Below, piece after piece: positions 1 to 8,939 of a DNA stretch of 64,000 nt. This DNA comes from Bradyrhizobium zhengyangense (GTDB lineage: Bacteria > Pseudomonadota > Alphaproteobacteria > Rhizobiales > Xanthobacteraceae), in contig NZ_JAKLUA010000010.1 of assembly GCF_022012435.1 (NCBI RefSeq), positions 186,001 to 250,000 of the forward strand, read 5' to 3'. Position 1 is the stretch's first letter. Each line of letters opens with the position of its first letter. The notes below the pieces were generated by a model. The model was not told where the DNA came from, did no database searches, and worked only from the letters and a program-made list of their open reading frames with translations. A program made the position numbers and the translations under genes.

Positions 1-279
1 CCGTTCAACTTCAACACTTCCGCCGAGCTTTTCCCCGCCGCCATCCGCAAGAAGAAGCGCGCGGGCTTCACGTACCGCCGGTTTGGCACCGCGGCCGAAG
101 CCGTGCAGTTCGCGATGGAGCAGTTGCCGACGGATTCGCTGAACGGCGCCTATCTCCAGGTCGAGGAAGCCCGTTTCGACCAGAACGGCATCCGCTCGCT
201 CTACGAGAGCGAAGCCTTCCCGCTGCCGCGCCGTCCCAAGCCGGCCCCGGCCGCCGAGACCGACGCCGACGCGGCGTAA
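1..279 (+). CDS. C-terminal part of a conserved hypothetical protein
   Basis: The first reading frame is open from base 1 to a TAA at 277-279, giving the last 92 residues of a protein whose start lies outside the window. It begins PFNFNTSAELFP and ends with an Ala/Pro/Asp-rich tail (RRPKPAPAAETDADAA). A basic KKKR stretch sits near residue 18 of the visible part. Codon use is typical of the neighbouring high-GC genes, and the frame is clearly coding. I do not recognise a domain. The tail looks disordered; the middle part (AAEAVQFAMEQLP) looks helical. No function is assigned. Confidence 0.6.
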   Translation, partial: PFNFNTSAELFPAAIRKKKRAGFTYRRFGTAAEAVQFAMEQLPTDSLNGAYLQVEEARFDQNGIRSLYESEAFPLPRRPKPAPAAETDADAA

Positions 280-368
280 GATTTAGCAAAACTCCGATGT
301 GCGGAGAAAGCGCGATGGCCGAAAGGCTGTCGCGCTTTTTGCGTTTGGCGACACTCTCTCTTTCCCCT

Positions 369-386
369 CTCCCCGCTTGCGGGGAG
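369..386. terminator. Hairpin between convergent genes
   Basis: CTCCCCGC and GCGGGGAG form a perfect 8-bp stem around a TT loop. It lies between the stop of the truncated gene (279) and the stop of the DUF4112 gene on the other strand (397), as a bidirectional terminator would. There is no clear T-run on the plus side. The same core sequence recurs at 41821-41845 and, more loosely, at 2392-2416. Confidence 0.5.
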
Positions 387-396
387 TGGCGAAGAC

Positions 397-936
397 CTAC
401 ATCCGTGGCTGCTTGTCGAGCCAGCGGCGCAAGAGGCGCACATTGCGCATGTTGGCGCGGAACATGACGTCGAAGGCATCGCCCGCAAACGGCACCATGC
501 CGACCACGCCGTCGACCGCGACATTGCCGAGCATGCGCGCGGTGATGTACCAGGGCGCGCCGAGCGCGCGGGCCTCGCGCACCAACCACAGCGAGATCGC
601 GGTGGTGATGATGTCGCCGATCACTGGGATCAGCCCGATCAGTCCGTCGATGCCGTAGCGGATGTTGGTGCCGGGCAGGACGAAGGCGACATCGAGCAGC
701 TTGGCGATCGCCTCGAGCCGCGCGAGCCGCTGTTCCCGCGTCAGATTGCCGAACGGATTGCCATTGCCAAATCCATTGCCAAATCCTTGGCCGAACTCGA
801 CACGGAACTCGCGAAACCCCTGCTCCAGTGTTTCAGGCCGGATCTCGTGGCCCTCCTGGTCGATGATCGGACCGCGCGCATGCGTCCCGGAACGGGACCT
901 GCGCGGCGCGAGAATGTCGTCGTCTTGCATGGTCAT
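397..936 (-). CDS. DUF4112 domain membrane protein
   Basis: A 179-residue protein. The C-terminal two thirds matches the DUF4112 pattern: a LDVAFVLPGTNIRYGIDGLIGLIPVIGD segment, here read as two pieces around residues 82-108, followed by a hydrophobic helix and a second VDGVVGMVPFAGDAFD-type loop near residues 150-165. These glycine/proline hydrophobic loops are the family signature. The N-terminal 65 residues are polar, with a Gly/Asn/Phe-rich run (GFGNGFGNGNPFGN). A second in-frame ATG lies two codons downstream of the chosen start. Likely an inner-membrane protein of unknown role; it reads towards the truncated gene at the left edge. Confidence 0.8.
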   Translation of the reverse strand: MTMQDDDILAPRRSRSGTHARGPIIDQEGHEIRPETLEQGFREFRVEFGQGFGNGFGNGNPFGNLTREQRLARLEAIAKLLDVAFVLPGTNIRYGIDGLIGLIPVIGDIITTAISLWLVREARALGAPWYITARMLGNVAVDGVVGMVPFAGDAFDVMFRANMRNVRLLRRWLDKQPRM

Positions 937-996
937 GGCCGTTGTGAACTCACGAGCGCAGCAGAGGTTGCTGCATCGCGTCCGATGGTCGCGGGC

Positions 997-1422
997 TTAG
1001 CTCGCCGCCGTCGCCGGCCGCGGCTCCTCGACGTAATGATGCACGAGCCAGGATGAAAGCATCGCGGGCACGAGACCGACCAGGCCGTACAGGATCAACT
1101 GCACCGCGCCCGAATCCGACCCGCGCGAGCCATAGGTGAATGCGGCGAGGACGAAAGCGAGCAGGCCGACCAGCAGCATCCGCAACACCGGCCCGATCCG
1201 CCTGACATGGAGCAGGATGTCGTCGATTGCACCGATCATCAGCGACGGCAGGAAGCCGAACAGATAGCTGTATTGCAGGGTCTTGAAGAACACGACGATC
1301 AGCTTGCCGACCTCGCCGAGATGCGCCTCGGCCCAATAGCCGGACTGGTAGGTCGTCGTCATCAGCAGCAGGAATCCGCCCACGAACGGACCGACGAGCG
1401 CGAACACCAGATAGCGTTTCAT
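997..1422 (-). CDS. Small membrane protein, DUF5413-like
   Basis: A 141-residue protein with about four hydrophobic segments: residues 5-22, 42-62, about 80-98 and about 107-127. It ends with a polar tail (HHYVEEPRPATAAS). The start at 1422 is chosen because a GAGGAG ribosome-binding site lies just upstream on the minus strand; the open frame extends further but without an SD sequence. It resembles small uncharacterised Bradyrhizobium membrane proteins annotated DUF5413, from memory of that family. It lies 60 bp downstream of the DUF4112 gene start on the same strand, but the genes are not obviously coupled. No function is assigned. Confidence 0.7.
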   Translation of the reverse strand: MKRYLVFALVGPFVGGFLLLMTTTYQSGYWAEAHLGEVGKLIVVFFKTLQYSYLFGFLPSLMIGAIDDILLHVRRIGPVLRMLLVGLLAFVLAAFTYGSRGSDSGAVQLILYGLVGLVPAMLSSWLVHHYVEEPRPATAAS

Positions 1423-1566
1423 CAAGGACTCCTCATACGCGAGGGCATTTATAGCAGCGGGCCGGGAACCTTGGATAGCGGGGTTGCGGGCTGTTTGGGG
1501 GAACAAGTGGCAAGCCGGCGGGTTCAGACTGGAGCCGAAATTGACCCGTCAGATTTGGAGCCGCCG

Positions 1567-1803
1567 ATGTCCCGTAAACTGTTGTTGCTGGCGACGATCA
1601 CCCTCTCCGCCCTGTCGAGCGCACCCGCCTTTGCGCAAGGCCATATGGGCACGCCGCAGGAGCAGAACGCGTGCTCGCGCGACGCCTCGCGACTGTGTCG
1701 CAAGGATCTCGGCAATGACGGTGCGGTGCAAGGCTGCCTGCAAGCCAACCGGGCAAAACTGTCGCGATCGTGCAGCAAGGTGTTCGCGAGCCATGGAATG
1801 TAA
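1567..1803 (+). CDS. Small secreted Cys-rich repeat protein (first of a pair)
   Basis: A 78-residue protein with a clear Sec signal peptide (hydrophobic residues 5-16, cleavage near APAFA-QG). The mature part holds one domain with four cysteines spaced C-x7-C-x12-C-x11-C, including DASRLC and CLQANRAKLS. This resembles the GLG1-type cysteine-rich repeat (PF00839), known best from Golgi proteins but also present in small bacterial exported proteins. The four Cys would form two disulfides in the periplasm. The next gene (2074-2346) has exactly the same spacing. Function unknown. Confidence 0.75.
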   Translation: MSRKLLLLATITLSALSSAPAFAQGHMGTPQEQNACSRDASRLCRKDLGNDGAVQGCLQANRAKLSRSCSKVFASHGM

Positions 1804-2073
1804 GATCGGCATGTGAGCTCGCGCCGCCTTTTGCGTGACGGAGGCGCAACAGCTGCGAATTCCTTCGCGCCTCCCATTGAAGCTTCACGGCAATCGCGCA
1901 TACTCAGGTCGGGCGGCGCAGCACTTTTCGATTCGAATATCAGAAAAAATCGAGCGACCACATCCGGGAATGAACACCCGGCATGAAGGCTGTGACATGC
2001 GGCAGATCAAGCCGCGTGCGGCGTCCCAACAATCAAGCGGCTCAAATCCGCGCAACTCGGGGACGCATTTTTC

Positions 2074-2346
2074 ATGACACGCTATCGGACTATCGCCACG
2101 CTCTTCACCTTCGCCGCCACCGCCATCGCCCTCCAGACATCGCCCGGCCTCGCCTTCTCGCCCGAAGCGCAGCAGATGTGCTCGGACGATGCGATGCGGC
2201 TGTGCTCCAGTGAAATCCCTGATATCCCGCGGATCACCGCCTGCATGGTGCGGAACAAGTCGCATGTCAGCCCCGGCTGCCGCGCCGTGATGGACCGCGA
2301 AGCCGCCGCAGCAGCAACCCGCAAGCGGGAAGCCGCCGCGCAGTAG
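2074..2346 (+). CDS. Small secreted Cys-rich repeat protein (second of a pair)
   Basis: A 90-residue protein with a signal peptide (hydrophobic residues 7-20, probable cleavage near GLAFS). It contains DAMRLC and CMVRNKSHVS, with the same C-x7-C-x12-C-x11-C spacing as the gene at 1567-1803, and a charged Ala/Arg/Lys C-terminal helix (AAAAATRKREAAAQ). The two proteins share the Cys framework but little else, so they are diverged paralogues rather than a recent duplication. A 270-bp gap separates them, in which I see no gene. Predicted periplasmic; no known function. Confidence 0.75.
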   Translation: MTRYRTIATLFTFAATAIALQTSPGLAFSPEAQQMCSDDAMRLCSSEIPDIPRITACMVRNKSHVSPGCRAVMDREAAAAATRKREAAAQ

Positions 2347-2391
2347 TGCCGGCAAATTCCAAGTAGGCAGCTGCTCCCCCGGTTGGGCCGT

Positions 2392-2416
2392 CACCTCTCG
2401 CCGCTGGGGAGAGGTG
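2392..2416. terminator. Hairpin between convergent genes
   Basis: CACCTCTC and GAGAGGTG pair as 8-bp arms, between the second Cys-rich gene (ends 2346) and the convergent proline-rich gene (stop at 2423). Position suggests a shared terminator. It belongs to the same loose CTCTCCCC-type hairpin family as 369-386 and 41821-41845. Confidence 0.45.
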
Positions 2417-2422
2417 AAGAGC

Positions 2423-3994
2423 TCAGTCGCCCCACTGCGCGAAAGCGTCGTTGAAGGCGCGCTCGCCGGGAGCGCCCTTCTCGATGGCGATGATGGCGCG
2501 GCGCTGGTTGGCGTAGACCAGCGGGACGTCGAACCAGGAGCGCTCCTTCAGGAGCTGGACGTTGCGGGCGCGATCGGCATCGACATTGGAGAGGCCGACC
2601 AGGAAGAAGCCGTCGGTGACCTTGACCGCGAGCCCTGCGAGCGGCGTGCCGCGCGCCTGCTCGTTCGACTTCATCAAGATGCCCGGCACGTTGGAGACGC
2701 TGCCGCTCGGAAAGTCCGGCGGCAGGATGAAGGTCAGCTCGGCCGTGTGGCTCGCCGGCAGCGACGAGTCGGTGTTGCGGCGGAAGGACATCGTCATCTT
2801 GAACTTGCGGTCTGGGATCTCGATGTCGGCGCGGACGGCGACGTCGGCCTTCTGGTTGCCCGACGCCTTGATCGGCTCGAGCCGCCACACCACCGAGCCG
2901 ACATATTGCTTGCCCTTCGGGTCGGACGGATCCTCGTCATAGAGCACAACCTTCTGCGCCACCGGTGCGGCGGGCTGGTCGCTCGCCGAGGGCTGGCCGA
3001 CGCGATCCGGAATCTTGGGCTTGGTCTGCGGCTGCGACGTATCCTTCGGCGCCTCCACCACCTGGGTGGGCGATGGCTTGAACAGATTGGTCGCGGTCTG
3101 CACCAGCTGCTTGCCCCAGAGGATGCCGGCGCCGACCAGGATCAGCACGATGCCGATGGCGATCGCGCTCTTGAACGGGAAGACCGAGCCCCTGCCGGCG
3201 CGCTTCTTGACGTCGCGGTCGGGCGAGATGCGCGGACGCGGCGACGGCGGCTGCGGCGTGTAGCGCTCGGCCTCCTCGATCGACTCGTCATAGGAATAGG
3301 GCGCATCGCCTTCGCCGGCGCGGTTTTCCAGGCTCGGCTCGAGCCGGTCGAATTCCGGCGAGGGCGAAGGCACGTTGGCGTAGGTGCGGCGCGCGGCCCG
3401 GTTGGCCTGCGCGGCAGCGCCGCCGAGGTCGTTGACGTCAGCCGTGATGTCGCGGAAGCCGCGCACGCCAGGGGCCGGCGGCAGCGGTGGCGGCGGACCG
3501 CCCTCCGGCGGGCGTCGCGGAGAGGAGCGCCCAGGCGGCGGCTCCGGCTGGCGCGGCGCATCAAAACGCGGGGCGCGCGGCGGACGCGGGGCATCGCCCT
3601 GGTCGTCGCCGATCGGCGGCCGCGGCGACGGCGCGGCCGGACGCGCGCGCGGCGGCGCAGCCGGCTGAGCGGATGGGGGCGGGTTGTTTTCAGTCGCGCG
3701 GGCGCTGGCCCGGCGGAACGCATCGCCGCTGCCGCCACTGCGGGCAGCACCGCCGGCGGGGCGTGAGGCCTCGCGGGCACGCTGGGCGGCCTCCGATTCG
3801 ACCTTGCGGACGGCCTCTTCCAGCGACAGCCGCTCGCGGGTGATCTCGGATTCGGAGAGCGGCGGCTGCACGCTGCGCAGTTGCGCGATCAGCGCCGTGC
3901 GCGCCCGTTCATAGAGCGCGCGCCGGCTCTCGCCGGGAGCGTTGGGGTCCAGGGCCGCAATAGCGCGGGCGATCAGCGGATAGTAATCAGCCAT
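2423..3994 (-). CDS. Proline-rich single-pass membrane protein, unknown function
   Basis: A 523-residue protein in three parts. Residues 1-75 are a charged helical region (starting MADYYPLIARAIAALD) with a stretch of likely coiled coil at 50-75. Residues about 80-270 are low-complexity, rich in Pro, Arg and Ala, and probably disordered. A single transmembrane helix lies at 275-293, followed by a conserved-looking beta-rich domain (about 330-523; VVLYDEDPSDPKGKQYVGSV onward). The layout suggests a cytoplasmic N-terminus and a periplasmic C-terminal domain. I know it only as a conserved hypothetical of this bacterial group. It is upstream of purA on the same strand but transcribed separately from it in order. 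Confidence 0.7.
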   Translation of the reverse strand: MADYYPLIARAIAALDPNAPGESRRALYERARTALIAQLRSVQPPLSESEITRERLSLEEAVRKVESEAAQRAREASRPAGGAARSGGSGDAFRRASARATENNPPPSAQPAAPPRARPAAPSPRPPIGDDQGDAPRPPRAPRFDAPRQPEPPPGRSSPRRPPEGGPPPPLPPAPGVRGFRDITADVNDLGGAAAQANRAARRTYANVPSPSPEFDRLEPSLENRAGEGDAPYSYDESIEEAERYTPQPPSPRPRISPDRDVKKRAGRGSVFPFKSAIAIGIVLILVGAGILWGKQLVQTATNLFKPSPTQVVEAPKDTSQPQTKPKIPDRVGQPSASDQPAAPVAQKVVLYDEDPSDPKGKQYVGSVVWRLEPIKASGNQKADVAVRADIEIPDRKFKMTMSFRRNTDSSLPASHTAELTFILPPDFPSGSVSNVPGILMKSNEQARGTPLAGLAVKVTDGFFLVGLSNVDADRARNVQLLKERSWFDVPLVYANQRRAIIAIEKGAPGERAFNDAFAQWGD

Positions 3995-4031
3995 TTCTAC
4001 TCAACTATACCCGCGTCCTGGTAAGAGATCG

Positions 4032-5324
4032 TTAAGCCTCAAACGGGTTTTGCACCAGGATAGTATCCTCGCGTTCGGGGCTGGTGGAAAGCAGAGCGAC
4101 CGGGCATCCCACCAATTCCTCGATACGGCGGACGTATTTGATGGCCTGGGCCGGCAGCTGCGCCCAGGACCGCGCGCCCGCGGTCGGCTCCTTCCAGCCC
4201 TCGATGGTCTCGTAGATCGGCTCGACCCGGGCCTGCGCGCCTTCACCGGCCGGGAAATAATCGATCTCCTTGCCGTCGAGCTTGTAGCCGACGCAGACCT
4301 CGATCGTGTCGAAGCCATCGAGAATGTCGAGCTTGGTCAGCGCCAGGCCGGTGATGCCGCAGGTCCGCACGGTCTGGCGGACCAGCACGGCATCGAACCA
4401 GCCGCAGCGGCGCTTGCGTCCGGTATTGACCCCGAACTCGCGACCTCTGCGGCCGATCTCCTCGCCGATCTCGTTCAAGAGCTCGGTCGGGAACGGCCCC
4501 TGGCCGACGCGGGTCGTATAGGCCTTGCAGATGCCGAGCACGTAGCCGACCGCGTTCGGGCCGAGCCCCGTTCCGGTCGCGGCCTGCGCCGCCACCGTGT
4601 TGGACGAGGTGACGTAAGGGTAGGTGCCGTGGTCGACGTCGAGCAGCGCGCCCTGCGCGCCTTCGAACAGGATCCGCTTGCCGGCACGCCGCTCGGTATC
4701 GAGCAGGCGCCAGACGGTCTCCGCATAAGGCAGCAGCTGCGGCGCCAGCGCGCTGAGTTCCTTCAGGATCTCGTTGCCGTCGAACTCCGGCAGGTTGAGG
4801 CCGCGACGCAGCGCGTTGTGGTGCGCGAGGAGACGATCGATCTTGTGTGGGAGCGTGTCGAGGTCGGCGAGGTCCATCAGACGGATCGCGCGGCGGCCAA
4901 CCTTGTCCTCATAGGCCGGGCCGATGCCGCGCCGCGTGGTGCCGATCGCGGTCGCCGAATTGGACGATTCACGAAGCGCATCGAGCTCGCGATGGAGCGG
5001 CAGGATCAGGGTCACGTTCTCGGCAACGCGCAGATTCTCCGGGCCGACCGCAACGCCCTGGCCGCGCAGCTTGGTGACCTCGTCGAGGAAGGCCTGCGCA
5101 TCGAACACCACGCCGTTGCCGATCACCGCCAGCTTCGACGGGCGCAGCACGCCCGAGGGCAACAGCGCGAGCTTGTAGGTCTCGCCATTGATGACCAGCG
5201 TGTGGCCGGCGTTATGGCCGCCCTGAAAGCGCGCGACGATGTCCGCCTGTTCCGACAACCAGTCGACGATCTTGCCCTTTCCTTCGTCGCCCCACTGGGC
5301 GCCGACGACGACAACATTGGCCAT
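4032..5324 (-). CDS. purA: Adenylosuccinate synthetase
   Basis: PurA (430 residues) makes adenylosuccinate from IMP, aspartate and GTP, the first committed step of AMP synthesis in the cytoplasm. The N-terminus MANVVVVGAQWGDEGKGK carries the glycine-rich GTP loop with the catalytic Asp, and GGHNAGHT follows with the catalytic His. The GTRRGIGPAYEDK and NTGRKRRCGWFD segments are family hallmarks. Length is normal. The start at 5324 is set by homology; the frame extends to about 5489 but that part is not conserved. The 254-bp space upstream holds no gene and presumably the promoter. Confidence 0.97.
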   Translation of the reverse strand: MANVVVVGAQWGDEGKGKIVDWLSEQADIVARFQGGHNAGHTLVINGETYKLALLPSGVLRPSKLAVIGNGVVFDAQAFLDEVTKLRGQGVAVGPENLRVAENVTLILPLHRELDALRESSNSATAIGTTRRGIGPAYEDKVGRRAIRLMDLADLDTLPHKIDRLLAHHNALRRGLNLPEFDGNEILKELSALAPQLLPYAETVWRLLDTERRAGKRILFEGAQGALLDVDHGTYPYVTSSNTVAAQAATGTGLGPNAVGYVLGICKAYTTRVGQGPFPTELLNEIGEEIGRRGREFGVNTGRKRRCGWFDAVLVRQTVRTCGITGLALTKLDILDGFDTIEVCVGYKLDGKEIDYFPAGEGAQARVEPIYETIEGWKEPTAGARSWAQLPAQAIKYVRRIEELVGCPVALLSTSPEREDTILVQNPFEA

Positions 5325-5578
5325 TCGCGGGTAATCCTTCGAAGAATTTCTCTGTAAAAGGCACGATCCAAACGGAAAACCGGGACCCACTCTTCCGGAA
5401 TCATGCCTGCGCCCAGCCGAAGTCCCGGCCCAAGGCCGTTCGCACGCGAGGCAGCCCCACCGGATAAAGGAAGCAGCCTCTCTAGGCAAGCAAGAACGGG
5501 GCTTTTTTCGGGCCCAAGGTGCGATCCAAGCCCTTGATATCCCCTAAAAATCCGCCTTATCGGGCGCCTTCTACGACG

Positions 5579-6262
5579 TTAGGCGCGGATGCGGCCGTCG
5601 ACCACTTCGATGATGCGGTCGCAGCGCCGGGCCAGATCCATATTGTGGGTGACGAGCAGGAAGCTCGTACCGCTCTCGCGGTTGACCTGCCGCATCAGCT
5701 CGAACACGGCGTCGGCCGATTTGGTGTCGAGATTGCCGGTCGGCTCGTCCGCAAGCACGAGATCCGGGCTCATCGCCAGGGCCCGCGCCACGGCCACCCG
5801 CTGCTGCTGTCCGCCCGACATGTTGTTGGCGAGGTTGCCGGCGAATTTCTCCAGCCCGACCTGAGCCAGCAGCCGGTCGGCCCGCGCCTCGATGTCCGCC
5901 GATGCAAAGCCGCGATCGGCCAGCATCGGCATCATGACGTTCTCCCGCGCGGTGAAGGCCGAGATCAGGAGATGGTATTGGAAGACGAAGCCGATGGTGT
6001 GCCCGCGCAGATGGGTGATCTCGGTGTCCCCGAGATCAGCGATGTCCCGGCCCTTGATCAGCAGCCGGCCCGATGTCGGCTGGTCGAGCAGGCCGACGAT
6101 GTTGAGCAGCGTGCTCTTGCCCGAGCCCGAAGGGCCGATCAGCGCCAGGAACTCGCCATGGTCGAGTTCGAGGTCGATGCCATGCAGCACCTCTGTTTCG
6201 GTCGGCAGGCCGACATTGTAGGCCTTGCATACGTTCTCGAGGCGGAGGATTTCGCTAGCCAC
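5579..6262 (-). CDS. ABC exporter ATP-binding protein (LolD/MacB type)
   Basis: A 227-residue ATPase with Walker A GPSGSGKS (residues 43-50), the Q-loop, signature MSGGQQQRVAVARAL and Walker B LVLADEPTGNLD. The EPTGNLD form is typical of the LolD/MacB/FtsE branch, which energises extracytoplasmic-domain permeases. The GTG start at 6262 is chosen because it overlaps the permease stop by 8 bp (GTGGCTAG) and the protein then begins in register with the family. Last gene of a three-gene operon with the permease and adaptor. Substrate is not visible from sequence. Confidence 0.9.
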   Translation of the reverse strand: MASEILRLENVCKAYNVGLPTETEVLHGIDLELDHGEFLALIGPSGSGKSTLLNIVGLLDQPTSGRLLIKGRDIADLGDTEITHLRGHTIGFVFQYHLLISAFTARENVMMPMLADRGFASADIEARADRLLAQVGLEKFAGNLANNMSGGQQQRVAVARALAMSPDLVLADEPTGNLDTKSADAVFELMRQVNRESGTSFLLVTHNMDLARRCDRIIEVVDGRIRA

Positions 6263-7481
6263 GGATCGCCACCACGGGATCGAGTTTCGCGGCGCGGACC
6301 GCAGGCGCCATCGCAGCCAGAAGGCCGGTGACGGTGGCAAGCAGCGCCGTGTAGGCGAACAGGCTCCGCTCCAGGATCAGCGGAAACAATTCGGTGCCGT
6401 CGGCCTGGCGCGCGACCGAGTGCCAATAGACCAGCGCGAACGCGCCCAACGCCGCGCCGAACAGCGAACCGACGAAGCCGAGCAGGCCGCCCTGCACCAG
6501 GAACACACGCAGGATCTGGCCGCGCGACGTCCCCATCGCGCGCAGGATGCCGATATCCTTGGAGCGCTGAATCACCGAAACCACCAGCACGGCGGCGATG
6601 CCGAACGCGACCGAAAGTCCGACGAACAATCGAATCAGGGTGTTGGTGTTCTGCTGGGCCTGAACCGCGGTGAAGAACTGCGCATTGGTCTTGATCCAGC
6701 TGTCGGCCTCGACGACGTTGGCAGCCTGGATGCGCTGGGCTATGTCTTCGGCTGCGTAGATGTCGCCGACCGTGATGTCGATCGTGGTGATGCCCCCGAT
6801 CATGCCGAGCAGTGATTGCGCGGTGCGGAGCGCGGCGTAGCAGACGCGCTGGTTGACGCTCTTGTTGCCGAGATCGACGAGGCCGGAAATCGTGAGCACG
6901 CGGGTCGCGCCGGAGGCGGCGCGGACATTGATCTTGTCGCCGACTGCGGCGCCCAGGTCCTTCGCCAGCTCGATGCCAATGATGATGTCCTCGCTGGTCA
7001 GGCGCGGCTCGCCGGCAACGATATAGTCCGGCACCTTGACGATCTTGAAATAGGAATCCGGTTCGACGCCCGACAGATTCACGGAGCGGCTGGCATCGCC
7101 GCGCACCGCGAGCACCGAGCCGAGGATCGTCGGCGACACCGCGACGACCTCGGGCATCGCCTGCATCCGGGCCCTGATCTTCGGCCATTGGTCGATCGAG
7201 ATCACCCGCTGGCTCGGACGTTGCACCACCGCGTCCTCGATCTCGCCTGCGCCGTTGCGCAGCGGACGCGCAACCTGATCGGGCGTGAGCAACTGGATTT
7301 GCGGCTGCGAGGTCAGCACGCGCTTGATGAAGTTTGCCTGCAGCCCCGCAAGCATCGCCGACATGAAGACGATGACACCGACGCCGATCGAGATGCCGCC
7401 GATGATGAAGATGGTCTGGAGCCGGCCTTCGCGCAAAAAGCGCACGGCCATGGTCCATTCGAACGGCAGCCAGCGGTTCAT
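6255..7481 (-). CDS. FtsX-type ABC exporter permease
   Basis: A 408-residue permease of the MacB/LolC-E/DevC kind. An N-terminal helix (about residues 22-45, IIGGISIGVGVIVFMSAMLAG) is followed by a roughly 230-residue extracytoplasmic domain and three C-terminal transmembrane helices (about 280-405). The C-terminal half contains the FtsX pattern SKDIGILRAMGTSRGQILRVF, read in two pieces. Its start overlaps the adaptor's stop by 4 bp (ATGA), and its stop overlaps the ATPase start. The three-gene order resembles DevBCA/MacAB exporters for glycolipids, peptides or drugs; which of these applies is unknown. Confidence 0.88.
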   Translation of the reverse strand: MNRWLPFEWTMAVRFLREGRLQTIFIIGGISIGVGVIVFMSAMLAGLQANFIKRVLTSQPQIQLLTPDQVARPLRNGAGEIEDAVVQRPSQRVISIDQWPKIRARMQAMPEVVAVSPTILGSVLAVRGDASRSVNLSGVEPDSYFKIVKVPDYIVAGEPRLTSEDIIIGIELAKDLGAAVGDKINVRAASGATRVLTISGLVDLGNKSVNQRVCYAALRTAQSLLGMIGGITTIDITVGDIYAAEDIAQRIQAANVVEADSWIKTNAQFFTAVQAQQNTNTLIRLFVGLSVAFGIAAVLVVSVIQRSKDIGILRAMGTSRGQILRVFLVQGGLLGFVGSLFGAALGAFALVYWHSVARQADGTELFPLILERSLFAYTALLATVTGLLAAMAPAVRAAKLDPVVAIRG

Positions 7482-8746
7482 TGCCGTACGGGCCGCACGC
7501 GCTGGCCGGTCAGAACGCCGGAGCTTTGCGGGATCGCGACATCGCCGGCAGCGAGTCCGTCGGTGATCTCGACCTGGCTGTTGCCGTGCAGGCCGATCTT
7601 CACGGGCCTTTGGGCCGCGCGCCCGTCCTTGATGCCGAGCACCCAGGGATTTCCCGACAAGACGTCGTGCACCGAGCGCAGCGGCAGGATCAGCGCATCG
7701 TCGCGTGCAGCCACTTCGATATCGACCGAGACAGTCATGTCCTGCCGCAGATAGTCCGGTGCGTCGGCGACCGTCAGCTTCACCTCGACCGAGGCGCGCG
7801 AAATGTCGACGCCGGGATTGATGTAGGTGATCGCTGCGGCGAAGCGCCGGTCCGGATAGGCGTCCGCCGAGGCGAGCGCCTTCTGCCCGAGCGCGATCTT
7901 GCCCAGATTGCGTTCATCGATCTGCAGCACGAGCTGCGCGTCGCCGACGGGCGCGAGCACGAGCAGCGCCTTGCCAGGCTGCACCACGGTGCCGCGCTCG
8001 ACGCTGCGCGTGATCAGGACGCCGTCACGGGGCGCTGCGATCGTGGCATAGCCGAGCCGGGATTCCGCCGTGTCGAGATTGGCGCGCGCCTGATTGGCCT
8101 GCGTCTGCGCCATCACGTAATCGCTGCCGCCGGGGCTGGCAGTATAGACCTGAAACTCGGCCGAGCGCTTCGCCGCGCTGGCGACATCGAGTGTCTTCTG
8201 CGCATCGTCGAGCGCCGCGCGCGTCGCATAGCCGTTGTGCTCGAGCTGCGCCGTGCGGTCGTAAGTCTGCTGCGCGTTTCGCAAGGTCGCATTCGCCTGC
8301 GTCAGCGCTTCCCTCGCCGAGGGCAGCGTCAGTTCCTCGAGCTGCCTGATGCGGGCCTCGGCCTGCGCCACCGCGCCGTGCGCCTGCACCACGGCTGCGT
8401 TCAATTCGCGCGACTCCAGCGAAATCAGCGGCTGGCCCTTGCTGACCTTCTCGCCTTCCTGCACCAGTACCTCTTGCACCGTGCCGGTGATCTGGCTGCC
8501 GATCTCGACCCGGTACGGTGTCTCGACATGGCCGCTCGCCACCACCGTCTCGATCAGGCGGCCGCGCCTCGCCTCATCGACGACGACCGCCGGTCCCAGA
8601 ATCATGCGCACGCTTTGCCAGGCCCCGAGAGCCAGCAGGACTGCGACCGCGAGGATGAACCATTTGTGAGCGAGGAACCCCGACCATAGCGCCGCGACGG
8701 AAAGCCGGCTCTTATGCTGCGGCAGGGTGATTGTTTGCTCGACCAT
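7478..8746 (-). CDS. HlyD/MacA-family periplasmic adaptor of ABC exporter
   Basis: A 422-residue membrane-fusion protein. One transmembrane helix near residues 26-46, then a barrel-sandwich lipoyl-like half (VVASGHVETPYRVEIGSQITG), an alpha-helical hairpin (about 125-215, Ala/Gln-rich with repeated heptads), the second lipoyl half and a beta-barrel (VQPGKALLVLAP onward). It would link the inner-membrane permease to the outer membrane. The start at 8746 (MVEQTITLP) is preferred over an upstream frame extension. First gene of the exporter operon, transcribed divergently from the P-type ATPase across about 190 bp. Confidence 0.88.
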   Translation of the reverse strand: MVEQTITLPQHKSRLSVAALWSGFLAHKWFILAVAVLLALGAWQSVRMILGPAVVVDEARRGRLIETVVASGHVETPYRVEIGSQITGTVQEVLVQEGEKVSKGQPLISLESRELNAAVVQAHGAVAQAEARIRQLEELTLPSAREALTQANATLRNAQQTYDRTAQLEHNGYATRAALDDAQKTLDVASAAKRSAEFQVYTASPGGSDYVMAQTQANQARANLDTAESRLGYATIAAPRDGVLITRSVERGTVVQPGKALLVLAPVGDAQLVLQIDERNLGKIALGQKALASADAYPDRRFAAAITYINPGVDISRASVEVKLTVADAPDYLRQDMTVSVDIEVAARDDALILPLRSVHDVLSGNPWVLGIKDGRAAQRPVKIGLHGNSQVEITDGLAAGDVAIPQSSGVLTGQRVRPVRQ

Positions 8747-8939
8747 GACAACGCCATGCGAATCGCGCCGCGCTAGCGGGGATTCACGTCTCGATTTCGA
8801 TTGCTGGCCCGGCAAAGCCGGGGTGACTATTCGCGACGCTAACGTGTCGTGGGAAATCGAGATTGCTTTAGGTCAATAGGTTACGCCGAATTTAGAGGCA
8901 TCTGGCCGCCACAAGACGCCCTGAAACCGGGAGCTTCGC

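Noticed and set aside
5325..5489. N-terminal extension of purA
   Set aside because: The 55 extra codons have no similarity to PurA, and the standard N-terminus MANVVVVGAQWGDEGKGK begins at 5324.
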